From assembly GCA_016789025.1 (NCBI GenBank), contig JAEURC010000042.1:1-45934 (forward strand): 45,934 nucleotides of DNA, given 5' to 3'. A program made the translations under genes and the position numbers. The notes under the pieces were generated by a model. The model ran no database searches and had not been told where the DNA came from. It was given only the letters and a program-made list of their open reading frames with translations. The first letter of the stretch is position 1. The number at the start of each line of letters is the position of its first letter. The DNA is from Anaerolineales bacterium. Lineage in GTDB: Bacteria; Chloroflexota; Anaerolineae; Anaerolineales; Villigracilaceae. This document shows positions 8,454 through 17,225 of the stretch, one piece after another.

Positions 8454-9443
8454 ATGCGCCCTTATCTTTCATCTCTTCTCTTTCTTTTGATTGCTCTCCT
8501 CCTCAGCCTTGCCATCGGCTCTGTTTTTATTTCACCGCAAGAGTTATGGCAAACCATTCTCGGCAACGGCACAGAGATCAACCATTCGATTCTTTGGAAG
8601 ATACGCCTGCCGCGCACGATCCTCATCGCGCTCACCGGCGCGGCATTGGGTGGGAGCGGAGCGGCATATCAAGGCTTATTCCGTAACCCGCTGGCTGACC
8701 CGTTCCTCATCGGCGTTGCATCGGGCGCGGGGCTGGGCGCGGTGATCGCCATGTCGATCCAGTGGCCCTATTCGTTCTGGGGGCTGATGGCAATTCCACT
8801 CGCGGCGTTCATTGCCGCGCTTCTCACAGTCTTCATTGTATATTTACTGGCGCGTGTTGGTCGGACGATACCGACAACCAACCTTATCCTCGCTGGCGTT
8901 GCCTTTTCATCGTTTGCCACCTCGCTCACCTCATTCCTCATGATCCGCTCCACCAGCGAAGTCCGTCGCGCGCTGGGCTGGCTTCTCGGCGGCGCGAGTC
9001 AAAGCGGGTGGGCGGCGATCCTTGCGATTATGCCATACCTTATTATTGGGCTTGGCATCCTGGCTTTCTGTGGTCACGCGCTAAACCTCCTGCAATTCGG
9101 CGACGACCAGGCGCAACAACTCGGGCTTAACGTCTCGCGCGCAAAACGAATCATTTTGACTGCCTCTTCGCTGGCGACCGCCGCGGCTGTATCATTTTCA
9201 GGCATCATCGGATTCGTTGGACTGATCGTCCCGCATCTCACCCGATTGTGGTTTGGTCCCGATTACCGGCGTTTACTCCCCCTCAGCATCCTCGGCGGCG
9301 CGACTGCCCTGCTCCTCTCCGATATCCTCGCGAGGGTCGTCATCGCGCCGCAAGAGATTCCCGTTGGGATCATTACCGCTCTGGTAGGCGCGCCGTTCTT
9401 TTTGTGGGTATTGAAAACCGCAAAAAATCAAGGATATTGGTAA
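8454..9443 (+). CDS. btuC: BtuC-like corrinoid ABC transporter permease (FecCD family)
   Basis: 329 residues, about ten membrane helices. Family signatures include LRLPRTILIALTGAALGGSGAAYQ (written KIRLPRT here), NPLADPFLIGVASGAGLGA, and the cytoplasmic coupling region GIIGFVGLIVPHLTRLWFGPDYR. It forms the dimeric transmembrane channel through which BtuF-bound corrinoid passes, driven by BtuD. Length matches the family. The start ATG at 8454 follows a repeat and has little ribosome-site character, so some translational coupling or a leader effect is possible. Confidence 0.92.
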   Translation: MRPYLSSLLFLLIALLLSLAIGSVFISPQELWQTILGNGTEINHSILWKIRLPRTILIALTGAALGGSGAAYQGLFRNPLADPFLIGVASGAGLGAVIAMSIQWPYSFWGLMAIPLAAFIAALLTVFIVYLLARVGRTIPTTNLILAGVAFSSFATSLTSFLMIRSTSEVRRALGWLLGGASQSGWAAILAIMPYLIIGLGILAFCGHALNLLQFGDDQAQQLGLNVSRAKRIILTASSLATAAAVSFSGIIGFVGLIVPHLTRLWFGPDYRRLLPLSILGGATALLLSDILARVVIAPQEIPVGIITALVGAPFFLWVLKTAKNQGYW

Positions 9444-9445
9444 AC

Positions 9446-9982
9446 ATGGAAATCTCCATCCGCGAAATCGACAAAGATAACGACAAAGACTATCGTCAAT
9501 TTGACGATTCCTTCCTGGTAACTTCCAAATTGGTTCTGCGCGCCGAAAGAGGAAAGATATCTTATACGGTCGTGAACGTGCCTCCTTATACAAAAAAATA
9601 CGACGGCAGGCGCGTGACCGATTTCATGGCATACGACAGCGACCCGGACAGGAATCTCTTTTTTGCGTATGCGGATAATGAACTTGCAGGGCAGATTGAA
9701 GTGCAAAAACACTGGAATAACTACGGGTATGTAAACGATCTTGGAGTGGATTCCAAATTTCGTCGGCGCGGCATTGGACGCGCATTAATGAGTCGCGCCA
9801 TTGATTGGGCGCGGACAAAAGGTTTCCCTGGTGTGTTCCTTGAAACGCAGGATATCAATGTAAACGCCTGCCTGCTCTATGAAAGTTGCGGTTTTGAACT
9901 GCGCGGGTTCGATATGGAATTGTATAAAGCCCTGAACCCGCCATTGGACGAGATCGCGTTATATTGGTACTTGATCTTTTAA
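9446..9982 (+). CDS. GNAT acetyltransferase resembling streptothricin acetyltransferase
   Basis: 178 residues starting two bases after the btuC stop. From memory the C-terminal half matches SAT4/SatA streptothricin N-acetyltransferases along its length: a K.WN.Y.Y segment (VQKHWNNYGYVNDLGVD), the acetyl-CoA loop RRRGIGRALMSRAIDWA, the hallmark LETQDINVNACLLYESCGF, and a terminal ALYWYLIF. Those enzymes acetylate the beta-lysine of streptothricin. Whether this one confers resistance is not shown by sequence; its natural substrate may be another amine. Its place inside a B12-uptake operon, between btuC and btuD, is odd and suggests insertion or co-option. A longer upstream frame overlaps btuC and is not real. 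Confidence 0.85.
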   Translation: MEISIREIDKDNDKDYRQFDDSFLVTSKLVLRAERGKISYTVVNVPPYTKKYDGRRVTDFMAYDSDPDRNLFFAYADNELAGQIEVQKHWNNYGYVNDLGVDSKFRRRGIGRALMSRAIDWARTKGFPGVFLETQDINVNACLLYESCGFELRGFDMELYKALNPPLDEIALYWYLIF

Positions 9983-10013
9983 CTCGCCTTACGCGCTGTT
10001 CCGTACTGCAAAG

Positions 10014-10164
10014 TTTTGCAGATTAACAATTAAACCGAGCAATCCTTCCTCTGCATTTTGAACCACGGAGACACAGAGTCACGGAGTTTTTTATTTGCTT
10101 TTCTCTGTGTCTCCGTGTCTCCGTGGTTAGGTTTTTTTTGCTCGATTAATTTAGAAAAGAGCAA
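10014..10164. repeat. 150-bp palindromic element, copy 1
   Basis: Shares nearly its whole length with 17694-17845. Ends are inverted (AATTAAACCGAGCAA against TTGCTCGATTAATT), and inside is a hairpin of AACCACGGAGACAC and its complement GTGTCTCCGTGGTT. No coding sequence; size and ends recall a MITE or a palindromic interspersed element. CCGTACTGCA occurs directly on both sides (10001-10010 and 10172-10181). It separates the GNAT gene from btuD. Confidence 0.7.
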
Positions 10165-10278
10165 AATCTTGCCGTACTGCATAAGGTGAACTTTTAATTC
10201 ATCCAAAAAGGCGACATTTTTGAGATGGCTTCTATTCAAAATGATCTCGAATGGTTGATATGAGTTATCCTGAATAAC

Positions 10279-11049
10279 ATGTTGAAGATCCAAAACCTTT
10301 CTGTGCAGTACGGCGCTCGCCAAATTTTGCACAACCTTTCGCTCGATGTGCAAAGCGGCGAAGTTCTCGCGCTGATCGGACCGAACGGCGCGGGCAAATC
10401 CACGCTTATCCGCGCGGCGAGCGGGGTGATTCCATATTCGGGTCGCATCCGCACGAACGGGGACGATTTTTCTTCGCTTAGCCCAATGCAACGAGCGAAG
10501 TATATTGCCACCGTTCCGCAGGCGGCTTCATTACCACCGGCGTTTACCGTTTGGGAAACCGTATTGCTCGGGCGCACGCCCTATCTTGGATTTTTAGGTC
10601 AGCCATCGGAAAGCGACGAAGAGATCGCGCGGCAATCGCTTCAGCGTGTGGGCGCGTTTCATTTTGCCGAGCGTCGTGTGGGCGAACTCTCCGGCGGCGA
10701 ACAACAACGGGTTTTACTCGCGCGCGCCTTGTGCCAGTCTACGCCGATCCTGCTGCTCGATGAGCCTACCGCGCATTTGGATATACAGTATCAAGTCAGT
10801 TTGTTGGAGCTGGTGAGCGACCTTGCCCGCAAAGATAATCTTGCCGTGTTAATTGCCCTGCACGATTTGAATCTCGCGGCGCATTACGCGGATCGAATCG
10901 CGTTAATGGTTGCGGGGAACATCACGGCGATGGGAAAGCCCAAGGAAGTATTGCAGCCCGAACGAATTGCTGAAGCGTATGGTTTACCCGTGCGGGTGGT
11001 CGAGCATCCGTTTTTGGATATTCCGCTGGTACTCCCGGAAACAAAATAA
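10279..11049 (+). CDS. btuD: BtuD-like corrinoid ABC transporter ATPase
   Basis: 256 residues. Walker A is GPNGAGKST (34-42), the signature motif LSGGEQQRVLLARAL, Walker B ILLLDEP with the catalytic Glu, a D-loop AHLD and switch His in ALHDLNLAAHYADR. The set is complete and of the iron/B12-importer type (FhuC/BtuD). It powers BtuC. The gene is separated from btuC by the GNAT gene and a palindromic repeat, so it may need read-through from the riboswitch-controlled promoter or its own promoter; none is obvious. Confidence 0.92.
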   Translation: MLKIQNLSVQYGARQILHNLSLDVQSGEVLALIGPNGAGKSTLIRAASGVIPYSGRIRTNGDDFSSLSPMQRAKYIATVPQAASLPPAFTVWETVLLGRTPYLGFLGQPSESDEEIARQSLQRVGAFHFAERRVGELSGGEQQRVLLARALCQSTPILLLDEPTAHLDIQYQVSLLELVSDLARKDNLAVLIALHDLNLAAHYADRIALMVAGNITAMGKPKEVLQPERIAEAYGLPVRVVEHPFLDIPLVLPETK

Positions 11050-11146
11050 GCCGCGTGCATCGCGAGTTCGAGGGGTAAATATTAAGCAGAATCTGCCCGA
11101 TACGTTTTCTTTTTTATTCCGTCAAGTAAGAAAAGGAAGGCAGACC

Positions 11147-11941
11147 ATGAAAATGCTTACATCCCTTCTTCTGATCACAGGCTTGATCATTTTGACAGTT
11201 TTGCTTATCCCAACTACCCTAATCTTTTCCAACCTAATGACAGCGATGTTGATCTTGACGCCTCTTGCGCTGATCAACGCGGCGTTCTTGTTATATTTGG
11301 GTTTAAGGCTGTCTTTTTCCGAGCCGCAAGCGCGAATTATCATTCCCGTCTTTTTCGTTGGTATCCTTCTTGTCATTGCGGACCTCTTCAAGGTTTACTC
11401 TCTAACGATTTGGGATAATACCTATGATCCGCTTGGGTATTTTTGGTTGTTCGTTCCAATCTTTGCTGTCCTGCTTTCAGGGCTTGTTTTACTCATCGCG
11501 TTGCCGTCCCGAACCAAGATGGTCGGCGTTTTATATCTTCTGTCCCTCCCTGTTGTGATGATCGGGGTTTCGACTCTGGCTCAACGCGTTGACTTTCGAG
11601 TCTTGACTTCGCAGAACGCGGAACGAGTCGTTCAAGCCATCGAATCGTTTTACGCGCGGGAAGGGCGGTATCCAGAATCTCTTTCTGATTTGACTCCCCG
11701 CTTCATCCTCGCGCTTCCCGAACCGATCATCATCTACGGGCAGACTTGGTGCTACGAAAGTGGAGACGATTACTACCGCCTCGGCTACGTGGACCGCGAA
11801 CACTGGAGCGATCCGCGCATGATCGGGCGGATCTATAAAGCGGAAGGTCAGCCCGCGCAACAGTCCCTGATGTGTGAAGCGGAGATCGCCGCCTTGCAGC
11901 AGGCTGATCCCTTCATTTCGTATTGGATGGAAAGCCAGTAG
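11147..11941 (+). CDS. membrane protein with pilin-like C-terminal segment, unknown function
   Basis: 264 residues, not recognised as a named family. The first 150 residues contain four to five helices (MKMLTSLLLITGLIILTVLLIP and following). The soluble C-terminal part carries QNAERVVQAIESFYAREGR followed by YPESLSDLTPRFI, a pattern seen in the globular part of type II pseudopilin-like proteins, then a Trp/Tyr/Asp-rich stretch with a single Cys. I start at the ATG at 11147, which follows AAAAGGAAGG; the longer upstream frame overlaps btuD. The next gene is convergent. Confidence 0.7.
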   Translation: MKMLTSLLLITGLIILTVLLIPTTLIFSNLMTAMLILTPLALINAAFLLYLGLRLSFSEPQARIIIPVFFVGILLVIADLFKVYSLTIWDNTYDPLGYFWLFVPIFAVLLSGLVLLIALPSRTKMVGVLYLLSLPVVMIGVSTLAQRVDFRVLTSQNAERVVQAIESFYAREGRYPESLSDLTPRFILALPEPIIIYGQTWCYESGDDYYRLGYVDREHWSDPRMIGRIYKAEGQPAQQSLMCEAEIAALQQADPFISYWMESQ

Positions 11942-11955
11942 ACGGCTCGTTGGGG

Positions 11956-12471
11956 TTAAATATTCGAAGCGGGATTATTCTTTGCCGCGAAATACTCGAT
12001 CACAATTGCGCCGACCGCCAGCAGGATGTAAAACCAAACTCCCCACAAGCCCGTTACAGAGTCGTTGATCTGGGCAATGAGAAACAGGGATGTTAAGACC
12101 AAAGCCAGCGCCCATGCGATAAGGTGTGCGGTTCGCAATTGACGCGCGTCTTTTTTCCAGAGCAGGAGCAATGTGGTGAAAAACGGTAGTAAAGGCAGAA
12201 TCGCAAGAACGAGGAGAAATTCTTGTCCCTGCCCCATGAACTTCCCCGAGATCAATTCGAAAAGCATGTAGAAAAAACCGCCGACCCATAACTGAAAAAA
12301 CCGAATCCCCGACATTGGCATACCGCAGAAATCTCCATTCAAACGGATAAAAGGCGAACAGTCATACTCTGCGGGAACATTGATTTGGTCGAACGCCCAC
12401 GGTCCCAGCAGGGCGAGGATCAACAAAAGCAATACGACGACTCGAATGATTGATATGTTCTGGTTAATCAT
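11956..12471 (-). CDS. polytopic membrane protein, unknown function
   Basis: 171 residues with about four helices (IIRVVVLLLLILALLGPWAFD; FLLVLAILPLLPFFTTLLLLW; LIAWALALVLTSLFLI; VWFYILLAVGAIVIEYFA). The first loop holds two Cys in YDCSPFIRLNGDFCGMP that could form a disulfide outside. No known domain is apparent. I chose the ATG at 12471, preceded by GAGAGG; an in-frame ATG 24 bases earlier lacks such a site. It faces the preceding membrane-protein gene across 14 bases. Confidence 0.65.
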   Translation of the reverse strand: MINQNISIIRVVVLLLLILALLGPWAFDQINVPAEYDCSPFIRLNGDFCGMPMSGIRFFQLWVGGFFYMLFELISGKFMGQGQEFLLVLAILPLLPFFTTLLLLWKKDARQLRTAHLIAWALALVLTSLFLIAQINDSVTGLWGVWFYILLAVGAIVIEYFAAKNNPASNI

Positions 12472-12560
12472 GCAACCTCTCTTTCTTGATTCCATGACAA
12501 GGCTTTAGCGCCATCCCGAACAACTTATTGCTCTAACCTTCAACGAAAATTATAAACCTA

Positions 12561-12597
12561 AAACAAAAACAAGCCGCATCCTCACAGACACGGCTTG
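12561..12597 (-). terminator. terminator of the sdh operon
   Basis: On the reverse strand CAAGCCG and CGGCTTG (7-bp stem) are followed by TTTTTGTTTT. It lies about 85 bases beyond the sdhB stop. The stem is similar to the terminator beside the FKBP gene at 17226-17257. Confidence 0.65.
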
Positions 12598-12607
12598 CCC
12601 AATCCTC

Positions 12608-12682
12608 AATTACTATTTACCAATTACCCTGTGGTCTCGATACGCCCTTCGCAACGAACGCTCAGGGCTACTCGACCACCAA
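12608..12682. repeat. TGGTCTCGATACG/CTCGACCA intergenic repeat, copy 1
   Basis: Contains TTACCAATTACC, TGGTCTCGATACGCCC and CTACTCGACCACCAATTAC, ending exactly at the sdhB stop codon. Similar sequence fills 22620-22710 (before pyrB) and 29250-29340 (before pyrD). Confidence 0.55.
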
Positions 12683-13390
12683 TTACTCCAACTTCCCCGT
12701 CACCATCGCCAACTTCAACTCACCGATCGCTTCCGTGATGTGAATATCGCGCGGACAAGCGTTCGTGCAGTTATACGCGGTGTGACATCGCACCGTGCCG
12801 TTCGTGTCGCTCAAAATTTGCAAACGCTGTGACGCCCCCTCGTCGCGGCTGTCAAAGATGAAGCGGTGAGCCGCCATCAACGCGGCGGGACCATAATACT
12901 CCTCGCTCGCCCAGAACGACGGGCAAGACGTGGTGCAAGCCGCACACAAAATGCACTTCGTCGTTTCGTCGAAGCGCGCGCGTTGTTCGGGAGATTGCAG
13001 GCGTTCCTTTCCATCCGCAGGCAACGGCGACTCGTTGATGAAATACGGGAGCATCTTCTTGTAGTTATCGAAGAACGGCTCCATGTCCACGATCATGTCT
13101 TTTACAACTTTCAATCCAAGCAACGGCTCGACGGTGATGTTCGCGCCCACATCACGCACCAGCGTTTTGCACGCCAGCATATTGCGCCCGTTGATGCGCA
13201 TCGCGTCCGAGCCGCACACGCCGTGAGCGCACGAACGACGGAACGCCAGCGAACCGTCCTTGTGACCTTTGATCAACTCGAGCACATCGAGGATGCGGTC
13301 GTTTTCATGCGCGTCCACTGTGTAGGACTCGTAATGTCCGCGCGAATCTTTTTCGGGGTTGTAGCGAAAAATTTTTACAGTGACTTCCAT
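12683..13390 (-). CDS. sdhB: succinate dehydrogenase/fumarate reductase iron-sulfur subunit
   Basis: 235 residues from MEVTVKIFRYNP. The N-terminal ferredoxin domain has the 2Fe-2S cysteines (SCAHGVCGSDAM and the later LAC), and the C-terminal domain has CILCAACTTSCP for the 4Fe-4S cluster and CHTAYNCTNACP for the 3Fe-4S cluster. It carries electrons from the SdhA flavin to quinone at SdhC/SdhD. It is the last gene of the operon, 110 bases past sdhA with a repeat between. All cluster ligands are present. Confidence 0.96.
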   Translation of the reverse strand: MEVTVKIFRYNPEKDSRGHYESYTVDAHENDRILDVLELIKGHKDGSLAFRRSCAHGVCGSDAMRINGRNMLACKTLVRDVGANITVEPLLGLKVVKDMIVDMEPFFDNYKKMLPYFINESPLPADGKERLQSPEQRARFDETTKCILCAACTTSCPSFWASEEYYGPAALMAAHRFIFDSRDEGASQRLQILSDTNGTVRCHTAYNCTNACPRDIHITEAIGELKLAMVTGKLE

Positions 13391-13423
13391 AATCTCCAGT
13401 CTCCAGTCTCTTGCTTGATATGT

Positions 13424-13492
13424 CACCCTGAGCGATAGCGAAGGGTCTCTGATGTCGTCGTAGAGATTCTTCGCTTCGCTCAGAATGACATT
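13424..13492. repeat. CACCCTGAGCG/CGCTCAGAATGACA palindromic repeat, copy 1
   Basis: TCACCCTGAGCGATAGCGAAGGGTCTC pattern (read in two parts) faces GAGATTCTTCGCTTCGCTCAGAATGACA-like sequence. It fills the sdhA-sdhB gap. Relatives are at 30366-30412 and 37559-37643. Confidence 0.6.
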
Positions 13493-13500
13493 CCGAGTGA

Positions 13501-15294
13501 TTAATAAACTCTCGGCTTCGGTTGAAACTTTGTGATCACCACAGGCTTATAACTAATTTCCAACTTGCCGTTCTTTTTCGTGATCAACGTGTGCTTCAAC
13601 CAATTCTCATCGTCGCGTTCGGGATAATCCTCGCGCGCATGTCCGCCGCGCGACTCTTTGCGGTTCAACGCGCTTGCCGCCACCGCCTCCGACACCGCGA
13701 GCATGTTGCCGAGTTCCCACGCGTTCAATAATTCGGTGTTGAAAATTTTTCCCGTGTCGCCCACGCGCACATCGTTGAATCGCGCCTGCATGTCGCGCAC
13801 TTTTTCCAACGCCGACGCCATATCTTTTTCATTTCGATAAATGCCGACTTCCTCGAACATGACCTTCTTCATCTCATTGGATAGATCGTACGCATTCGTT
13901 TTACCCGACCCATTCCGCAACGCTTCAAATTCGGACCTCGCGCCTGCTTCGGCATCCTGCGGCAGTTTCGCCCAGTCAGCGGACTTGGCGTACTCCGCCG
14001 CTTTGAGTCCCGCGTGTTTGCCAAAGACGACGAGATCGAGCAATGAGTTCGTGCCGAGTCGATTCGCTCCGTGAACGGACACGCACGCGCACTCACCCGC
14101 CGCGAACAACCCAGGGACTTTCGTGCCTTTATCGTCAACGACCACTTCGCCATATTTCGTTGTGGGAATTCCGCCCATCGTGTAATGCGCGGTCGGCTGA
14201 GTCGGCATCATTTGCGTGACAGGATCAACTCCGAGGTAGACGCGACAGAAATCCACGATGTCGGGAATCTTTTGCAGGACAGTGTCACCAGTTATACGGT
14301 ACGGAGAGCCGTCGGGGTTGGTGCGCCCGTCTTCATCCGCATATTTGTGAACCGTCTCAGGGCGGATATCCAAATAGACATAATTTTTCCCGTCAATGCC
14401 GCGACCTTCTTTGATCTCGGTGTAGATCGCGCGGCTGACCACATCGCGCGACGCCAAGTCTTTGACCGTATGCGCGTACTTCGGCATGAAGCGCTCGCCC
14501 TTGCCGTTGATCAGCACCGCTCCTTCGCCTCGCGCGCCTTCGGTGATGAGGATGCCGAGTTTGTAAATGCCCGTCGGATGAAACTGGAAGAACTCCATGT
14601 CTTCGAGCGGAATGCCGCGACGGAAGAGGATCGCCGCGCCATCGCCGCTGTAGGCGTAAGCGTTGGATGTCACCTCGAAGATGCGACCATGCCCGCCCGT
14701 CGCGAAGATGATCGCTTTTCCATGAAAGATATGAAACTCGCCAGTGGCTAATTCGATCGCGACGACCGCCGTCGCTTTGCCATCCACCATGATGAAATCA
14801 ATTACTTGGTATTCGTCGAAGAACGTGACGTTGTTCTTGATGCACTGCTGATAAAGCGTTTGCAGGATCATGTGACCCGTGCGGTCGGCGGCGTGCGCGG
14901 CTCGGCGGACGGGTTTGCCTGTCTCATTATTCGTATGCCCGCCAAACGGACGCTGTGAGATGCGTCCTTCGGGCGTGCGGTCAAATGGCAGACCCATGTG
15001 TTCGAGTTCAAGCACCGCGTGGATGGCTTCGCTCGTCATAAATTCGATGGCGTCTTGATCGCCCAAATAATCCGACCCTTTGACCGTGTCGTACATGTGC
15101 CACTCGGGCTTGTCCTCCTCGTAATTACCGAGAGCCGCGCTGATTCCGCCCTGCGCCGCACCTGTGTGCGAACGCGTCGGGTACAACTTGCTGATGACCG
15201 CCGTCTTCGCGCCGCGCGAGGCGTAGAGTCCCGCCATGAGCCCCGCCCCGCCCGCGCCGACCACGATCACTTCAAACTGATGAATATTTGCCAT
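13501..15294 (-). CDS. sdhA: succinate dehydrogenase/fumarate reductase flavoprotein subunit
   Basis: 597 residues, full length. The dinucleotide-binding start is [18 protein letters not shown]. The His that binds FAD covalently is expected in [16 protein letters not shown]. Catalytic and substrate residues lie in [24 protein letters not shown] and in HYTMGGIPT; the cap and C-terminal regions ([19 protein letters not shown]) are intact. A good ribosome site (GGAGCAAT) precedes the start. It oxidises succinate to fumarate in the membrane-bound complex II. Confidence 0.96.
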   Translation of the reverse strand: MANIHQFEVIVVGAGGAGLMAGLYASRGAKTAVISKLYPTRSHTGAAQGGISAALGNYEEDKPEWHMYDTVKGSDYLGDQDAIEFMTSEAIHAVLELEHMGLPFDRTPEGRISQRPFGGHTNNETGKPVRRAAHAADRTGHMILQTLYQQCIKNNVTFFDEYQVIDFIMVDGKATAVVAIELATGEFHIFHGKAIIFATGGHGRIFEVTSNAYAYSGDGAAILFRRGIPLEDMEFFQFHPTGIYKLGILITEGARGEGAVLINGKGERFMPKYAHTVKDLASRDVVSRAIYTEIKEGRGIDGKNYVYLDIRPETVHKYADEDGRTNPDGSPYRITGDTVLQKIPDIVDFCRVYLGVDPVTQMMPTQPTAHYTMGGIPTTKYGEVVVDDKGTKVPGLFAAGECACVSVHGANRLGTNSLLDLVVFGKHAGLKAAEYAKSADWAKLPQDAEAGARSEFEALRNGSGKTNAYDLSNEMKKVMFEEVGIYRNEKDMASALEKVRDMQARFNDVRVGDTGKIFNTELLNAWELGNMLAVSEAVAASALNRKESRGGHAREDYPERDDENWLKHTLITKKNGKLEISYKPVVITKFQPKPRVY

Positions 15295-15318
15295 GAATGA
15301 TTGCTCCTAAATATTTTT

Positions 15319-15340
15319 ACCACGAAGGACACGAAGGGCA
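15319..15340. repeat. left arm of inverted repeat flanking the PH-domain gene
   Basis: ACCACGAAGGACACGAAGGG plus CA. Its CACGAAGGGCA (15330-15340) is the reverse complement of TGCCCTTCGTG at 15940-15950 on the far side of the gene. Confidence 0.6.
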
Positions 15341-15366
15341 AGGCATTGGTCCTTGTCTTTGGGATT

Positions 15367-15903
15367 CTATTGCGGTTTTTGTTGTCTAATGTAAGTTTCG
15401 ATTACCTGATTTATTTTTTTTCGTATTGCAAGAGGATCAACTATACCTCTGAAACTTTCCTTCGTCCCACCAGTGCCAGTCACTGTAACGATCCCAAAAT
15501 TAAATATTCTTCCCATTAAGTCTTGCCGAATATTTATACTCTCTACTTTTTCGAGAAAAAGCTCAAGGGAGCGTCTTTTTATAAGACCTGTTTTTGCGAT
15601 AACTCGTCTATTTGTTACTGCAAACTCAGTTGTAAACAATGAAATCATTGTGCGAATTATGGCGCCAATCATTGCAAATGAAAGTAAGATAGTGAAAAAT
15701 GAAAAAATAATTGTGTAAAAAGATTTCATGAAAGTACCTGATACGGGGTCGGGTTGCATCCTTGAAATCCAGTACCAGAGTAAGCCAAGAAGCACACATG
15801 TAAAAAAGACAGCGAAAGCTAATGGCAGGGCAATCGCAGGGTTTACCTTAGCGGTAAATAGAATTTTTTCATTTGGCAAAAGATTTTCTTTTACATAGCT
15901 CAT
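15367..15903 (-). CDS. bacterial PH-domain (YdbS/bPH2-like) membrane protein
   Basis: About 178 residues. Two membrane helices (IALPLAFAVFFTCVLLGLLWYW; FYTIIFSFFTILLSFAMIGAII) are followed by a bPH2 domain: TEFAVTNRRVIAKTGLIKRRSLELFLEKVESI, then GIVTVTGTGGTKESFRGI. The function of such proteins is not defined; they are envelope-associated. The start is uncertain: I prefer the ATG at 15903 (MSYVKENLLPNEKI) over a TTG at 15924. The gene splits sdhD from sdhA, is visibly richer in A and T than its neighbours, and is bracketed by inverted repeats, all suggesting later insertion into the sdh operon. Confidence 0.8.
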   Translation of the reverse strand: MSYVKENLLPNEKILFTAKVNPAIALPLAFAVFFTCVLLGLLWYWISRMQPDPVSGTFMKSFYTIIFSFFTILLSFAMIGAIIRTMISLFTTEFAVTNRRVIAKTGLIKRRSLELFLEKVESINIRQDLMGRIFNFGIVTVTGTGGTKESFRGIVDPLAIRKKINQVIETYIRQQKPQ

Positions 15904-15930
15904 GCTATTTATCTCGTTAACCAACCTTAG

Positions 15931-15956
15931 TGCTCTTTGTGCCCTTCGTGTTTAAA
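15931..15956. repeat. right arm of inverted repeat flanking the PH-domain gene
   Basis: TGCTCTTTGTGCCCTTCGTG, partner of 15319-15340, ending a few bases from the sdhD stop. The family also makes up 45628-45777. Confidence 0.6.
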
Positions 15957-15960
15957 GAGT

Positions 15961-16371
15961 TTACGCGCTCAAAATCACATACATCGCAACAATGCTTGCC
16001 ACAACCGCATAGGTGATGACAATATTCCGCGCCCAACGCCTTGCGCTTTCGCTTGTGACGTAATCGTCCCAAATTTCCAACACGCCGTGGACGCCGTGTC
16101 CGCACGCGACTAGCACGAACGCGATGACCATCAACTTGGCGAGGATGGTCATCCAAACTTGACCTAAAGGATTCTCCGCCAAGTTCGGAAAGAATGCCCA
16201 ATACAAAATATCGCCGACGTTCATTCCTGTTTGCTGACTCAGACTCAACGCGCCAAGGATGCCCGCGATGATCAGTCCATACATGGCGATGACAGTGAAG
16301 CGCGTGAACGCCCACATGAAAACTTCAAACGTGAAACCGCGTTTCTTGAGGGAAAGAGTTCTCGCCGCCAT
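15961..16371 (-). CDS. sdhD: succinate dehydrogenase membrane anchor subunit
   Basis: 136 residues from MAARTLSLKKRGFTFE, with three helices. The motif ACGHGVHGVLEIWDDYV fits the SdhD signature (H..HG....DY), with a His that could bind haem b. It anchors SdhAB and helps form the quinone site. The start is two bases after the sdhC stop, so translation is coupled. Assignment as D rather than C rests on gene order and the more recognisable SdhC upstream. Confidence 0.85.
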   Translation of the reverse strand: MAARTLSLKKRGFTFEVFMWAFTRFTVIAMYGLIIAGILGALSLSQQTGMNVGDILYWAFFPNLAENPLGQVWMTILAKLMVIAFVLVACGHGVHGVLEIWDDYVTSESARRWARNIVITYAVVASIVAMYVILSA

Positions 16372-16373
16372 GG

Positions 16374-16736
16374 TTAGCCTCCGAACGCGTTGCGGAACAC
16401 AACGAGTAAAGCGAATCCCGCTACCAAAATATACGCCACCCACTCGATGTTGATAGCGGCGCGGTAATGCTTCATCAGTTTGGGCGAGAGGTCAAGGATG
16501 GTGATGCGGAGTCCGTTGATGGCGTGGAACAGCCCGAAGGTCAGAAAGACCGTTTGGAAGATCCAGTTGCCCATCAGTGCCTGCATGGATTCCATCCCCA
16601 ATAGCGAAAGAATGTAGACCGTGAAGAAGATGAACAACGCGCTTCCCCCGATGCGGTGCAGGATGTACGTCAGGTATGCGCTTCCTCCCTTGTAGCCCAA
16701 CCCCGCCGACAGGCTGATGTTTCGATTCAATCCCAT
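16374..16736 (-). CDS. sdhC: succinate dehydrogenase cytochrome b556 subunit
   Basis: 120 residues, three helices. The family motif HRIGGSALFIFF and the later GLFHAINGLRITILD, with the haem-ligand His, are both present. First gene of the sdh operon, with a strong ribosome site (CGGAGGT) and an apparent promoter about 35 bases further upstream. With SdhD it binds haem and ubiquinone or menaquinone; the sequence does not reveal which quinone. Confidence 0.9.
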   Translation of the reverse strand: MGLNRNISLSAGLGYKGGSAYLTYILHRIGGSALFIFFTVYILSLLGMESMQALMGNWIFQTVFLTFGLFHAINGLRITILDLSPKLMKHYRAAINIEWVAYILVAGFALLVVFRNAFGG

Positions 16737-16768
16737 TGATACCTCCGAAAAAATAATGAAACGGGGTT

Positions 16769-16797
16769 ATTGTACACCCTCACACGCGAAACTGAAA
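16769..16797 (-). promoter_or_regulatory. promoter of the sdh operon
   Basis: On the reverse strand TTTCAG (16797-16792) and TACAAT (16774-16769) are 17 bases apart, about 30 bases before sdhC. The -10 is good, the -35 moderate. Confidence 0.55.
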
Positions 16798-16862
16798 ATA
16801 AATGTAGACTCTCTGTAAACAGCAGGTACAATTGCTGAAAAAATTTCTGGATTGGAGACGCC

Positions 16863-17198
16863 ATGAAAACAGCAAGCGGATTGGAATACATCGAAGTGCA
16901 GGCAGGCGCTGGCGCGCAAGCCGAAGCGGGGAAGACGGTCAGCGTGCATTACACGGGAAAATTTCAGGATGGAGGCGTGTTTGACAGTTCCGTCTCGCGC
17001 GGCGAACCGATCACGTTTCCGCTCGGGCAGGGACGCGTGATCAAAGGCTGGGACGAAGGCATCGCGTTGATGAAGGTCGGCGGCAAGGCGCAGCTCATCA
17101 TCCCGCCCGATCTTGCCTACGGCGAGCGCGGCGCGGGCGGAGTCATCCCGCCGAACGCGACTCTGGTGTTCGATGTTGAGTTGGTGGATGTGAAGTAA
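16863..17198 (+). CDS. FKBP-type peptidyl-prolyl isomerase
   Basis: 111 residues, a single FKBP domain without a signal peptide, so cytoplasmic. Motifs: [39 protein letters not shown], and [20 protein letters not shown] with FDVELVDV at the end. It should speed proline isomerisation during folding. GGAGACGCC precedes the ATG, and TACAAT at 16827-16832 may be its -10 box. It is divergent from sdhC and ends at a hairpin terminator. Confidence 0.93.
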   Translation: MKTASGLEYIEVQAGAGAQAEAGKTVSVHYTGKFQDGGVFDSSVSRGEPITFPLGQGRVIKGWDEGIALMKVGGKAQLIIPPDLAYGERGAGGVIPPNATLVFDVELVDVK

Positions 17199-17225
17199 AG
17201 TTAGCCTTCGTAAACAGATTTCAAA

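Noticed and set aside
9248..9445. N-terminal extension of the GNAT gene
   Set aside because: It overlaps the well-conserved end of btuC in another frame; the ATG at 9446 gives the expected family length.
10001..10181. CCGTACTGCA on both sides of the first 150-bp element as a target-site duplication
   Set aside because: The second copy has inverted, not direct, flanks (AGTCCGC/GCGGACT), and the same word recurs in inverted form inside btuD near 10304, so a duplication is not established.
14071..14751. Open frame antisense to sdhA, and similar ones opposite sdhB and icd
   Set aside because: Shadows of highly conserved genes; no start signals or family features.
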